Assembly (NCBI GenBank): GCA_012840015.1 | Contig: DUMF01000013.1 | Span: 1 to 55,694, forward strand | Direction: 5' to 3' | Source: Bacillota bacterium | GTDB taxonomy: Bacteria; Bacillota; Sulfobacillia; DUMF01 | DNA: 55,694 nucleotides | In this document: positions 1-7,590 of the stretch, piece after piece | How the letters are laid out: every line of letters starts with the position of its first letter | Position numbering within the stretch: position 1 is the stretch's first letter | The notes under the pieces: generated by a model | The model's database searches: none | Told to the model about the DNA's origin: nothing | The model's input: only the letters and a program-made list of their open reading frames with translations | Program-made: the position numbers and the translations under genes

Positions 1-899
1 AGCGTTTGAAGTGCAGTGATTGCAGTCACGTAGTCAGTCTCGTTATACGCCTGGTCCAGCTTCCGCTTCACCCATGATCGCGCATTCTCAGGCAGGTGCT
101 CAAGCACGTTGCGCACTTTGTGAACCTGGCATCGCTGCACCACCGCACAGCCGCTGCGAGGGCTTTGGAACCGTCGATCACTACCAGCAATGGCTTGTCT
201 GCTCTCAAGCCCCTGTCAACCAAATCTTAAAGCAGCGACTTGCATACAACCGAGTTTTCTGTTGCTCCCTCCCAAAGCCCCAGGATGTTCTTTTGTCCAC
301 CCATGTCTAAACCCATGGCTGCCACTATACTGTGCCCGGCCACTGCAATGCCGTCTATGAACAGCGCCACCAGATTCAACCCGCCAATCGGCTTACTCAT
401 GAGCTCCGCAAGCACCTTACGGGTGGCTTGAATGAAGCGGTGCTGATGGTGCTCTTTGAGGTGCCAAAGTGGTTTATGCCTTCTCACACGGGTTCTAGCC
501 CGCACCTGTATCGCCTGCCAGGAAAGCCCGTGTAGCATGCGCTCCATGGCAGCTTGGGTCTGTAGCTTTGCATCGCGGAAGGCCTCATACGTTTCCAGGT
601 GCACTTCCCGGCCATCCCGCGTGCGCACCCGCGGCCGCTTCACGACAGCCTTCCGTCCTCCCAGCGCAACTGACCGCTTCTCAAAGCCATGCCGTGCCAT
701 GCCGTACAGCGATTCGCCTAGGGTTATGCCTGCCCTTGGTTCCTACAATTTGGTCCACTTCCCCTTCCATCATTTGCTGCACGAGTTGAAGCCCTACTGT
801 CACGGCCATTGCTAGCACACCTTCTTTGATGCTACCCATAAGCTGCTCAAGGCTCATGCCTATCCGGTCAGCGACTACTTCGAGCAAGGTAGTTCCCAC
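1..899 (-). pseudogene. IS256-family (mutator-type) transposase, decayed and cut by the window edge
   Basis: Three reading frames on the minus strand together give an IS256-like transposase. The N-terminal part lies at about 899-681 (motif EGEVDQIVG), the middle at 700-227 (VKRPRVRTRDGREV, LETYEAFRDA) and the C-terminal part below 226 (VVIDGSKAL, then QRCQVHKVRNVLEHLPE). The first break is a tandem 10-bp duplication (CGGCATGGCA/CGGCATGGCT, near 684-705) that shifts the frame. An in-frame TAA follows near 226-228, and a second frameshift lies near 155-165. The gene continues past base 1, so its 3' end is not visible. It cannot make a full transposase. Family assignment rests on these motifs only and is fairly secure. 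Confidence 0.85.
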
Positions 900-1088
900 G
901 GTGCTCTGCTCGGATGGCGGTTACCTCCTTTTCGTTTATGCACCCCCGTTATATCACGGGGATTTAAGGGACTGCCACCTTCAAATTCCGCGATTTACGG
1001 GACATGCCCTTACGTGTCACAAGACAATGATATTGTCACCCTGTAACGGGACGGAGAAAATGTCACCATGGCGAGGGGAGACATTTTC

Positions 1089-1377
1089 TTGAACCGTAAG
1101 GAAGCACGCAGGGTTTATGGCATGGAACAAATGCTGGAAGGAAACCTAACGATCAAGCAGGCGGCAGAAATGTTTGAGCTCAGCGAGCGGCAGGTAAACT
1201 GTTGAAGGAGGGGATGAAGGAAGATCTCAACCCCAGAAGAGGCCAACGCTTCTGAAGTTCGTGGAAAGATTCAATCAGCGCTTTGCCGTGCAGCCAGCGG
1301 ATCCCAATCCAGCCCACTTGCTAAAACCGCCCGACGAAATGCGGCGCAACGCCATTACCTTTAGAGAGACTCGCTAG
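1089..1377 (+). pseudogene. ISNCY-type transposase remnant (N- and C-terminal ends only)
   Basis: A TTG at 1089 opens a frame reading NRKEARRVYGMEQMLEG and then IKQAAEMFELSERQV, the typical N-terminal helix-turn-helix of ISNCY transposases. The frame is lost near 1200. From about 1258 another frame reads FVERFNQRFAVQPADPNPAH and ends in TAG at 1375-1377, which resembles the C-terminal tail of the same family. The DDE core, roughly 1 kb, is missing, so this is a deletion relic rather than a point-mutated gene. Family identification is from recalled motifs and is moderately sure. Confidence 0.7.
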
Positions 1378-1605
1378 TCTCCAACGATTCTCTAATCACT
1401 TTTCATAGCTCAAAGTATCGTTTGGTGATGGCGAAGGCAGAATCGTAGGCTTAGCGCCCTGGGCCAAAGTTACGGTTTTGACCCGAAACGGTCACAAACC
1501 TTCCCCAGACCACCCGTGGCTTGGCTTCTCGCTGCGTAAACCAGATTTGGACCCTATATGCAGACAAACACTTAGACCTCTTCGCAGCCATTAATTCGTG
1601 GAAAT

Positions 1606-1635
1606 ACGGGGGCAGTTAACACTCACTGCCCCCGT
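1606..1635. terminator. Perfect 11-bp hairpin inside the IS relic
   Basis: The stem ACGGGGGCAGT at 1606-1616 pairs perfectly with 1625-1635 around an 8-base loop. It lies downstream of serA (minus strand) and could stop or protect that transcript. There is no strong T-run on either side, so termination is an inference. Confidence 0.4.
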
Positions 1636-1673
1636 CACATAACTAACTGGAAGGCGACATTTTCACTGTCTCA

Positions 1674-3251
1674 TCAAAAATTAACCACCTTGACGGAAAT
1701 TACGTTTGGCGTCCGGGCGATTTCATCTATCGCCTGTTTATCTGCGGGCATGTCGATGCCCAGTACCATGATGGCGTCGCCGCCAACAACCTTCCGGCCC
1801 ACTTGCATGCCGGATATGTTTATGTCCCGTGAACCCAGTATCGTACCGATCTTCCCGATCACGCCCGGTCTGTCCACGTGATCAATCAGCAGCATGTGGT
1901 CTGCGAACGGAGCGTCCAGCACGTAACCGTCTATCCTGACAAGCCTTGGCTCATTCTTCCCCAGCAAAGTGCCGGCGAGGTATTGCGAACCTTCACTCGA
2001 TTCCACCCAGACTTCCAGCAGGCTGGTGTAGGATCCAGTAGGAGGCTGCAGGGTTTCGGAAACGTGGATGCCACGTTCCCTGGCCACGATTGGGGCGTTG
2101 ACTGCGTTCACTGAGTCCTGAAGAGCGGATCGAAGGAAACCTTTCAACACCGCGCTGGTCAAAGGACCCATTTCCGTTGTGCCGAGATCTGCAGAGAATA
2201 CCACGTTTATGCGGCGAATCTGTCCTCGAAGCAGCTGGGCATGCATTTTGCCGAGCTTTTCCGCAAGTGGGACGTAGGGCGTGAGCAGCGTGAGAGCCTG
2301 CGCTGAGACGCGGGGCAAGTTTACCGCGTCACGTACGAGCTCCCCGCGCAGCACGGCCAACACGCTTTCCACAACTGAAATCGCTACATTTATCTGCGCT
2401 TCCTCTGTAGAGGCGCCGAGGTGAGGGGTAACTATCACCTTCGGCAAGGAGAGCAGCGGGTTGGTGGGCTCTACGGGCTCGTGCTCGAAGACGTCCAGCG
2501 CTGCACCTGCTACTTTGCCGCGTACTATCGCATCGGCGAGTGCTGCCTCGTTTACGATGCCCCCTCGCGCGCAGTTTACGATCCGGACTCCCGGCTTCAT
2601 CAACTCTATTTCGTCGGGCCCAATGAGGTTTCTGGAATCGTCAGTCAACGGCGTATGCACCGTGATGAAATCTGAGCGTTTTAACAGCTCCTCCAGACTG
2701 ACCATTTGGACTCCCAGACGTTCTGCCTTCTCGTGGCTGACGAACGGGTCGTGGGCGAGTACGTGCATCTCGAGCCCCCTGGCGATCCTCGCTACTTCGA
2801 AACCCACGCGGCCCAAACCGATTATGCCTAGAGTCTTATCGTGAAGCTCAACTCCCAGAAATTTGCTCCTGGTCCACTCTCCACGCCTGACTGAAGCGTC
2901 TGCCTGCGGAATATTTCGGCAGAGTGCCATCATCATCGCTACGGTATGTTCGGCAGCAGCAAGCGTGTTCCCAGAGGGAGCGTTGACAACCACGATGCCC
3001 AGGCGGGTGGCGGCCTCCACGTCGATATTGTCTACCCCGACCCCTGCCCGGCCAACCACCTTCAAAGATCGCCCAGCCTCCAGCACTTTCTGAGTGACCT
3101 TGGTCTCACTCCTCACGATCAATGCATCATACGATCTGATCTTTTCCACGAGCTCCGACTCTTTCAGTTTTGTAGCTACATCCACCTGGGCACTTTGACG
3201 CAACCTTTCGATGCCTTGCTCAGAGATCGGATCGGCCACCAATATTCTCAT
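1674..3251 (-). CDS. serA: D-3-phosphoglycerate dehydrogenase
   Basis: This enzyme oxidises 3-phosphoglycerate to 3-phosphohydroxypyruvate, the first step of serine synthesis, in the cytoplasm. The 525-residue length matches the long form of the family. A substrate-binding part surrounds a Rossmann NAD domain (GLGRVG at 145-150, catalytic histidine in the TPHLGAST motif). An intervening domain follows, and the C-terminus is an ACT domain (from about residue 453, DHVDRPGVIGKIG), which usually gives feedback control by serine. Its start overlaps the end of the upstream aminotransferase by 4 bp (3248-3251), so the two are translationally coupled and share the T-box leader. An IS relic abuts its stop codon. 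Confidence 0.97.
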   Translation of the reverse strand: MRILVADPISEQGIERLRQSAQVDVATKLKESELVEKIRSYDALIVRSETKVTQKVLEAGRSLKVVGRAGVGVDNIDVEAATRLGIVVVNAPSGNTLAAAEHTVAMMMALCRNIPQADASVRRGEWTRSKFLGVELHDKTLGIIGLGRVGFEVARIARGLEMHVLAHDPFVSHEKAERLGVQMVSLEELLKRSDFITVHTPLTDDSRNLIGPDEIELMKPGVRIVNCARGGIVNEAALADAIVRGKVAGAALDVFEHEPVEPTNPLLSLPKVIVTPHLGASTEEAQINVAISVVESVLAVLRGELVRDAVNLPRVSAQALTLLTPYVPLAEKLGKMHAQLLRGQIRRINVVFSADLGTTEMGPLTSAVLKGFLRSALQDSVNAVNAPIVARERGIHVSETLQPPTGSYTSLLEVWVESSEGSQYLAGTLLGKNEPRLVRIDGYVLDAPFADHMLLIDHVDRPGVIGKIGTILGSRDINISGMQVGRKVVGGDAIMVLGIDMPADKQAIDEIARTPNVISVKVVNF

Positions 3252-4405
3252 TTCGCAGTTCCCTCCCCGGTGACGGCATGCTCCACAGCTTCCGCAGCGC
3301 TACCCAATCTAACGGGACAACCTAGGTCGTGCAACGCCATTTCCACTGCAGCTACGGCAACGAGCACGTCGCTCCATGACACGTAGCCGATATGCCCTAT
3401 TCGGAAGATCTTGTCCGTCAAATGGCCCTGGCCACCAGCCAGCACTACACCGAATTTCTGACGTACCGCAGATATGATCGTTTTTGAGGCCAATCCTCCC
3501 GGCGCCTTGACAGCCGTAACGCTTGGCGAAGCTACCTCTTCCGGCGCTAGCACTTCCAGTCCAATGGCTCTCATAGCTTGCCTGACTCCTCTCGCCAGGA
3601 CGGCGTGCCTCCGGTACACCCTTTCCAGACCTTCTTCTTCGATTAGTTTCAAGGCGGCTTCCAATCCTAGCACAAGGGATACCGCTGGCGTGTATGGGGT
3701 CTGGGGTCTCGGCTTGTCAAAGAACTTTTTGGCGAGCCGGAAGTCCCAATAATATCTTCCGGTACTCACTTCCGAACTCTTTTTCATGGCTCGCTCGTTT
3801 ACGGAAAGGACAGCCAGCCCGGGTGGCACCATCAGGGCCTTCTGTGAAGCGGTAACAACTACGTCCAGGCCCCACTCGTCCTGTGCGATCGGGGTAGCTC
3901 CCAACGAGCTCACCGCATCGACGACCACCAGCACTTGTTCGGGTATCGCCTGACGAATTCTCTTGACCTCATTTAGGACGCCTGTGGAAGTCTCGTTATG
4001 TGTGAGAAAGCAGCATTTGACCCCGTGGTGGGTGTCGAAGAAACGCTTCACGGTAGAGGGGTCTGCTGGAGCGCCCCACGGGAATTCGATGCGATGAACT
4101 GCAGCCCCGTGTGCTTCTAGTATCTGGGCGAACCTATCACCGAAAGCGCCCACGGTAATCACGGCTACTTCTTCTCCGGGGCTAACGAGATTTACTGCGG
4201 CGGCCTCCATGGCCCCAGTGCCAGAGCCGGGAAATATCAATATGTCTGCTTTGGTGTTTAGCAGGCATTTGAGCGAACTGATCACTTTGCCGAGGGCCTC
4301 TTCGAATTCGGCCCCACGATGGTTGATCATGGGAACGCTCATTGCCTGGAAAACTTGAGGTGGTACTTGAGTCGGTCCTGGGATCATCAACAAGCCCTTT
4401 CTCAT
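3248..4405 (-). CDS. Class V aminotransferase of the alanine/serine-glyoxylate family, probably serving serine synthesis
   Basis: This is a PLP-dependent, 385-residue aminotransferase. It starts MRKGLLMIPGPTQVPP, and the PLP lysine lies in TASQKALMVPPG. I chose ATG 4405 because GGGAG precedes it at good spacing; an upstream in-frame extension would run into the T-box terminator. Family members are usually named alanine-glyoxylate or serine-glyoxylate aminotransferase. Here it overlaps serA by 4 bp and sits behind an apparently serine-responsive T-box, so it most likely supplies the phosphoserine (or serine) transamination step. No separate serC or serB is in the window. The exact amino donor and acceptor cannot be told from sequence. 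Confidence 0.88.
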   Translation of the reverse strand: MRKGLLMIPGPTQVPPQVFQAMSVPMINHRGAEFEEALGKVISSLKCLLNTKADILIFPGSGTGAMEAAAVNLVSPGEEVAVITVGAFGDRFAQILEAHGAAVHRIEFPWGAPADPSTVKRFFDTHHGVKCCFLTHNETSTGVLNEVKRIRQAIPEQVLVVVDAVSSLGATPIAQDEWGLDVVVTASQKALMVPPGLAVLSVNERAMKKSSEVSTGRYYWDFRLAKKFFDKPRPQTPYTPAVSLVLGLEAALKLIEEEGLERVYRRHAVLARGVRQAMRAIGLEVLAPEEVASPSVTAVKAPGGLASKTIISAVRQKFGVVLAGGQGHLTDKIFRIGHIGYVSWSDVLVAVAAVEMALHDLGCPVRLGSAAEAVEHAVTGEGTAK

Positions 4406-4431
4406 ACGTGTTACTCCCTTCTCACGATACT

Positions 4432-4645
4432 GAAAAACAAAGCCCCCCGACCAGCCAGGGGCGGGGGGCCGCGGTGCCACCCTGATTCAGTCACTACGGA
4501 CTCTCTTTCGCTTTAACGGGCGACCGTTCGCTTAGCCAGCAGAAGCTGTTTTCGCGATGACCTCCGAGGTGGAAACACTCGCCTCTCGTGCCGGTTCTCA
4601 CCCTTCCCGGCTCTCTTGGACGGAGATGCGAGAGATTCCTCTTCA
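4432..4645 (-). promoter_or_regulatory. T-box leader riboswitch, apparent serine (UCC) specifier
   Basis: On the minus strand the canonical T-box sequence AGGGTGGCACCGCGG lies at 4483-4469. It overlaps a strong terminator whose GCCCCCCG and CGGGGGGC arms (4468-4442) precede a T-rich run. Upstream are stem I elements, including AGAGAGCCGGG and GTGAGAACCGG. On the 3' side of stem I, TCC at 4573-4571 is followed by A, fitting a serine specifier codon. Uncharged tRNA(Ser) should stabilise the antiterminator and switch on the aminotransferase-serA operon. A possible promoter, TTGCTA-17 bp-TACTAA, lies at about 4679-4651. T-box identity is firm; the specifier is inferred by position. Confidence 0.92.
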
Positions 4646-4711
4646 TTGGGTTAGTATTGTTTTAGTACTAATATAGCAAAGTGTAGCATGGATAGCTATA
4701 ATTGACTACCT

Positions 4712-5587
4712 CTAACCTTTTAAAAGATTACCAAGTGGCCAGTCGTGCTTACCCTGGTACAGCGCCCTGACGACTTCCTGCTCTGTGAGCATGCCTTTCT
4801 GCTGAAACCTGCGATCGCACACTATCACGATGTGGTAGGCGTCGGGTTGGAAGCTCGCCACTAAGGTTCGGACGGTTACGCTCTCGAGGGCCATGATTTG
4901 CTTGACGGGCAACTGGCCCTTAGATGCGAGCTTACGAGTTTTAGCTATGGTACCTTCCAATGCGACCAGATTCATCAACTCCTTGATGGCTCTCGTGTTG
5001 CTTGCCAGAAAAAGGGCGAAGGCGAGCGAAAGCGGTAAGAGCTTGCCCCGTACTGCTGAGACCAAACCTACGAGAAATGTACTGAAGAGAATAAGCGTGC
5101 GCAGCTTCAGCACGGACATCGTTGCATCGCGGTACCCCATTCGCGCGGAAAGGAACGCCCGGTACACTCTTCCTCCGTCCAGAGGCAGCACCGGGATGAG
5201 GTTGAATAGGGCCATGGAGAGGTTCAGATCGAGAAAGAAGCTCAAGGCCGACCCTGAAAGAAGTAAATGCTTCTGAACCGCTATGCCAGCGGCTAAGAAG
5301 AGCAGGTTGTTTAGAGGGCCTGCCAGCGCAACGCTCATTTCGACCAAGGGATCGAGCTCGATGGGGTAAGGGATGTTCATCACTCCACCGAAAGGAGTGA
5401 GTTCAAAATAATCAATTTCCAGCCCGTAGCCTCTCGCTACCAGCAAGTGAGCGAGCTCATGCGTGGTGAGAACCAGTATAGTCATGATCACTAACCGCCC
5501 GCGGCCCGTCGCCGCAAGCGCGATGGCCGCGCAAAGCCACAGAGGGCTGACGCGGATTGAAACGCCGAAAAAGCTGGGTAGCTTCAC
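4712..5587 (-). CDS. spoIVFB: SpoIVFB-like site-2 intramembrane metalloprotease (M50)
   Basis: This 291-residue polytopic membrane protease has HELAH (HExxH zinc motif) in an early membrane helix. The second motif is PVLPLDGGRVYRA, which supplies the aspartate ligand. The C-terminal 70 residues (from about VKQIMALESVTV) look like a partial CBS-type regulatory domain, as in SpoIVFB. In Bacillus this enzyme cleaves pro-sigma-K in the outer forespore membrane. Its start overlaps the upstream spoIVFA-like gene by 4 bp, the same order as the spoIVF operon. Substrate here is inferred from family and context; sigK is not in the window. Confidence 0.9.
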   Translation of the reverse strand: MKLPSFFGVSIRVSPLWLCAAIALAATGRGRLVIMTILVLTTHELAHLLVARGYGLEIDYFELTPFGGVMNIPYPIELDPLVEMSVALAGPLNNLLFLAAGIAVQKHLLLSGSALSFFLDLNLSMALFNLIPVLPLDGGRVYRAFLSARMGYRDATMSVLKLRTLILFSTFLVGLVSAVRGKLLPLSLAFALFLASNTRAIKELMNLVALEGTIAKTRKLASKGQLPVKQIMALESVTVRTLVASFQPDAYHIVIVCDRRFQQKGMLTEQEVVRALYQGKHDWPLGNLLKG

Positions 5588-6306
5588 TTGCTGGGCAATA
5601 CCGCCAATGGATCGACCTGTTGGCCGTCTTTCTTTACTTCGAAGTGTAGGTGGGGAGCCGTAGCATCACCGGTCTGGCCCACCTTGGCTACTACCTCACC
5701 GCGCTTCACCGAGCCGCCCGGTTTGACTAGGATTTCGGAGCAATGTGCGTAGACGCTCTGCCAGCCTGAGCCGTGGTCTATCTCTAACATTTTCCCGTAG
5801 GAAGGACTTTCCCGAACGATTATTACGGTACCGTCAGCGACGGACTTTATCGGGGTGCCCATCTCTGCAGAGATATCTATGCCTTCGTGGAGACGTTGTC
5901 CCTTTTCTGTTGGTGCCACTCGCCACCCAAACACAGAAGTCACCGCTCCATCCACGGGCCAGGACATTTCAACCAGGGTCCCTCTGGGGACTCTTGGGGG
6001 CGTATTCCAGAAGCGCGCGAGCGCATCGGGGTTGACTACATCTTTCAAGACAGTGAGCACTTTGGTGTTCCTCAAGTCCGCCGCAAAATCGTAATCTTGA
6101 GTGAATACGGCTTTTACCCATGCCATTGCCCATTGGGTAACACCGAATTGCATGGAGTTCAGAGAAACTATCAGAAGTAAAGCGAAAAAGCTTATAAGGA
6201 ATTGACGCAATAACCTATTGTCGGCGAGCATACGGAAATACCTGGTATCATTCTTGAGCATACGGCGGAGCCTTGACTTCGTTGCCCTGGACATCCTCAG
6301 CTTCAT
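5584..6306 (-). CDS. spoIVFA: SpoIVFA-like membrane protein with M23 (LytM) domain
   Basis: One membrane helix (LLRQFLISFFALLLIVSLNSM) is followed by an extracytoplasmic LytM domain near the C-terminus. The domain keeps the zinc ligands of active M23 peptidases (HEGID and HLHFE motifs). In the spoIVF operon this protein anchors and inhibits SpoIVFB; here it overlaps the M50 gene by 4 bp. I chose ATG 6306 (240 residues) because GGGGGTG lies just upstream. An in-frame ATG at 6402 (272 residues) has no clear ribosome site and would leave only 46 bp before the divergent pdaB-like gene. Whether the LytM domain is catalytic or only structural cannot be judged. Confidence 0.85.
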   Translation of the reverse strand: MKLRMSRATKSRLRRMLKNDTRYFRMLADNRLLRQFLISFFALLLIVSLNSMQFGVTQWAMAWVKAVFTQDYDFAADLRNTKVLTVLKDVVNPDALARFWNTPPRVPRGTLVEMSWPVDGAVTSVFGWRVAPTEKGQRLHEGIDISAEMGTPIKSVADGTVIIVRESPSYGKMLEIDHGSGWQSVYAHCSEILVKPGGSVKRGEVVAKVGQTGDATAPHLHFEVKKDGQQVDPLAVLPSK

Positions 6307-6448
6307 GCCCCAACACCCCCGCGGGTTTGCAAGCTCCTGCGTCTCTACATTTATACTGACAAGCTCAGGAAGATATGCCGGGACGCGCTTCCTTCCTGTC
6401 ATAAACTGCTGAGTTCACCGTAGGATTCTACAAAGGAGGGATACATGA

Positions 6449-7255
6449 ATGAAGGTTTCTTTTGGGCTGCATAGATTGGCGAAGCCCCGCAGGTTCCTTT
6501 TGCCCCTTTTGGTCATAATTGCGGTTGCAGGTGGCCTTTACGCTTGGAGGTCACCGCGCATTGAAAGGCCCGTTGTGGAAGCCATGGTCGTGTCTCCGCC
6601 CTCCAGTGAGATGCCGGTATTCTACATAAAGACGAGAGATAAGAAAGTTGCGCTAACATTTGACATCAGCTGGGGCACCAAAACGTTGCCCCTCGTGCTC
6701 CAAGTGCTGAGAAACGCTAACCAGCGTGCGACTTTCTTCGTTTCAAGCCCCTGGGTGGAAATGCACCCTGAGCTCGCGCGGGAGATAGTAGCGGCCGGCC
6801 ACGAAATCGCCAGTCACGGTGAAAAGCACGTAAACCTTAGCACGCTCGGCAAAGCTCAGGTGATAGAGAACATCGCGACTGCCGGTAAAGTCATCGAAGA
6901 GAAACTCGGGGTCAAGACGAAGTACCTACGACCACCGAACGGCGATTACGACGATGTGGTGATAAGCGCCGCCAAAGAACTGGGCTACGAGACGGTAATC
7001 TGGGCGGTGGATTCTCTCGACTGGAAGAACCCGGGCGTCCAGTTCATGGTGGATCGCGTGAAGAAACTCGTCTTTCCTGGAGCGATCCTGTTGTTCCACG
7101 CCAGTGACTCCGCCAAACAAACACACCTCGCGCTGCCACTGGTGCTCGAACAGTTGAGAAAAGACGGATACCAGCTGCTCACACTGGGAGAACTCTGGAC
7201 TGCGGGCCAGCCCGGCCGTGACGACCCCAGAGGGAAACCGCGAATGCCACAGTGA
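6449..7255 (+). CDS. pdaB: Polysaccharide deacetylase, PdaB/YbaN sporulation type
   Basis: This 268-residue protein has an N-terminal signal anchor (residues about 14-34) and a NodB-type deacetylase domain. Motif 1 is TFDISWG (catalytic aspartate), the metal motif is SHGEKH, and RPPNGDYD and LLFHASD follow, with the late LTLGELW motif. PdaB-type enzymes act on spore peptidoglycan, and the WG after TFDIS is typical of that subgroup. AAAGGAGGG at 6433-6440 fits ATG 6449; an ATG four bases earlier is out of frame and soon stops. It is divergent from spoIVFA/B, and a strong terminator follows, so it is probably monocistronic and expressed in sporulation. Confidence 0.88.
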   Translation: MKVSFGLHRLAKPRRFLLPLLVIIAVAGGLYAWRSPRIERPVVEAMVVSPPSSEMPVFYIKTRDKKVALTFDISWGTKTLPLVLQVLRNANQRATFFVSSPWVEMHPELAREIVAAGHEIASHGEKHVNLSTLGKAQVIENIATAGKVIEEKLGVKTKYLRPPNGDYDDVVISAAKELGYETVIWAVDSLDWKNPGVQFMVDRVKKLVFPGAILLFHASDSAKQTHLALPLVLEQLRKDGYQLLTLGELWTAGQPGRDDPRGKPRMPQ

Positions 7256-7280
7256 CCGAATAGAATCGTGGATAGGCGGG

Positions 7281-7308
7281 CGGCCTCGAACGGAGGCCGG
7301 CTTTTTTT
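7281..7308 (+). terminator. Rho-independent terminator after the pdaB-like gene
   Basis: CGGCCTC at 7281-7287 pairs with GAGGCCG at 7293-7299 over a 5-base loop and is followed by seven T residues (7302-7308). Confidence 0.9.
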
Positions 7309-7371
7309 CTTATCCACCTAACCATGCACAGCTGTTCCATGGACTCCTTCCCGGATTCATCCTCAATGTCT

Positions 7372-7421
7372 CGGTGCTTAACGAGGCGCTAGGCCTGCTA
7401 CCTGCGAGAACGTAAGCACCG
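7372..7421. repeat. Inverted repeat in the 335-bp gap before gerA
   Basis: CGGTGCTTA at 7372-7380 is perfectly repeated inverted at 7413-7421 (TAAGCACCG), 32 bases apart. It could be a hairpin or a paired operator for the ger operon. The rest of 7309-7590 shows no gene. I could not recognise a forespore sigma-G promoter with confidence. Confidence 0.45.
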
Positions 7422-7590
7422 GAGGCGGCACCTCATCCCCCTAATGGAGCGCGCAATCCCTTTCCAACTAATAGCGTAGCACCCTTTGATAGAGTCTCTG
7501 AGCTACGGTTAAAGTAGCGCTCAACGGCGAATGAAATCCCTCCTGGCACAGGCAGAATAGTACCAGAGCTGTAGGAGAGGGGGTGCCGAG

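Larger units (their letters stand above)
1048..1672. mobile_element. Internally deleted ISNCY-type element with both terminal repeats
   Basis: Two imperfect 20-bp terminal inverted repeats bound this stretch. The left one is at 1048-1067 and the right one at 1653-1672 (reverse complement), matching at 16 of 20 bases and sharing the core GAAAATGTC. Between them are remnants of a transposase, then about 220 bases with no gene. A perfect 11-bp hairpin stem sits at 1606-1635. The right end lies one base beyond the serA stop codon. The element is too short for an active copy and could only move with a transposase supplied from elsewhere. I could not identify a target-site duplication. Confidence 0.65.
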
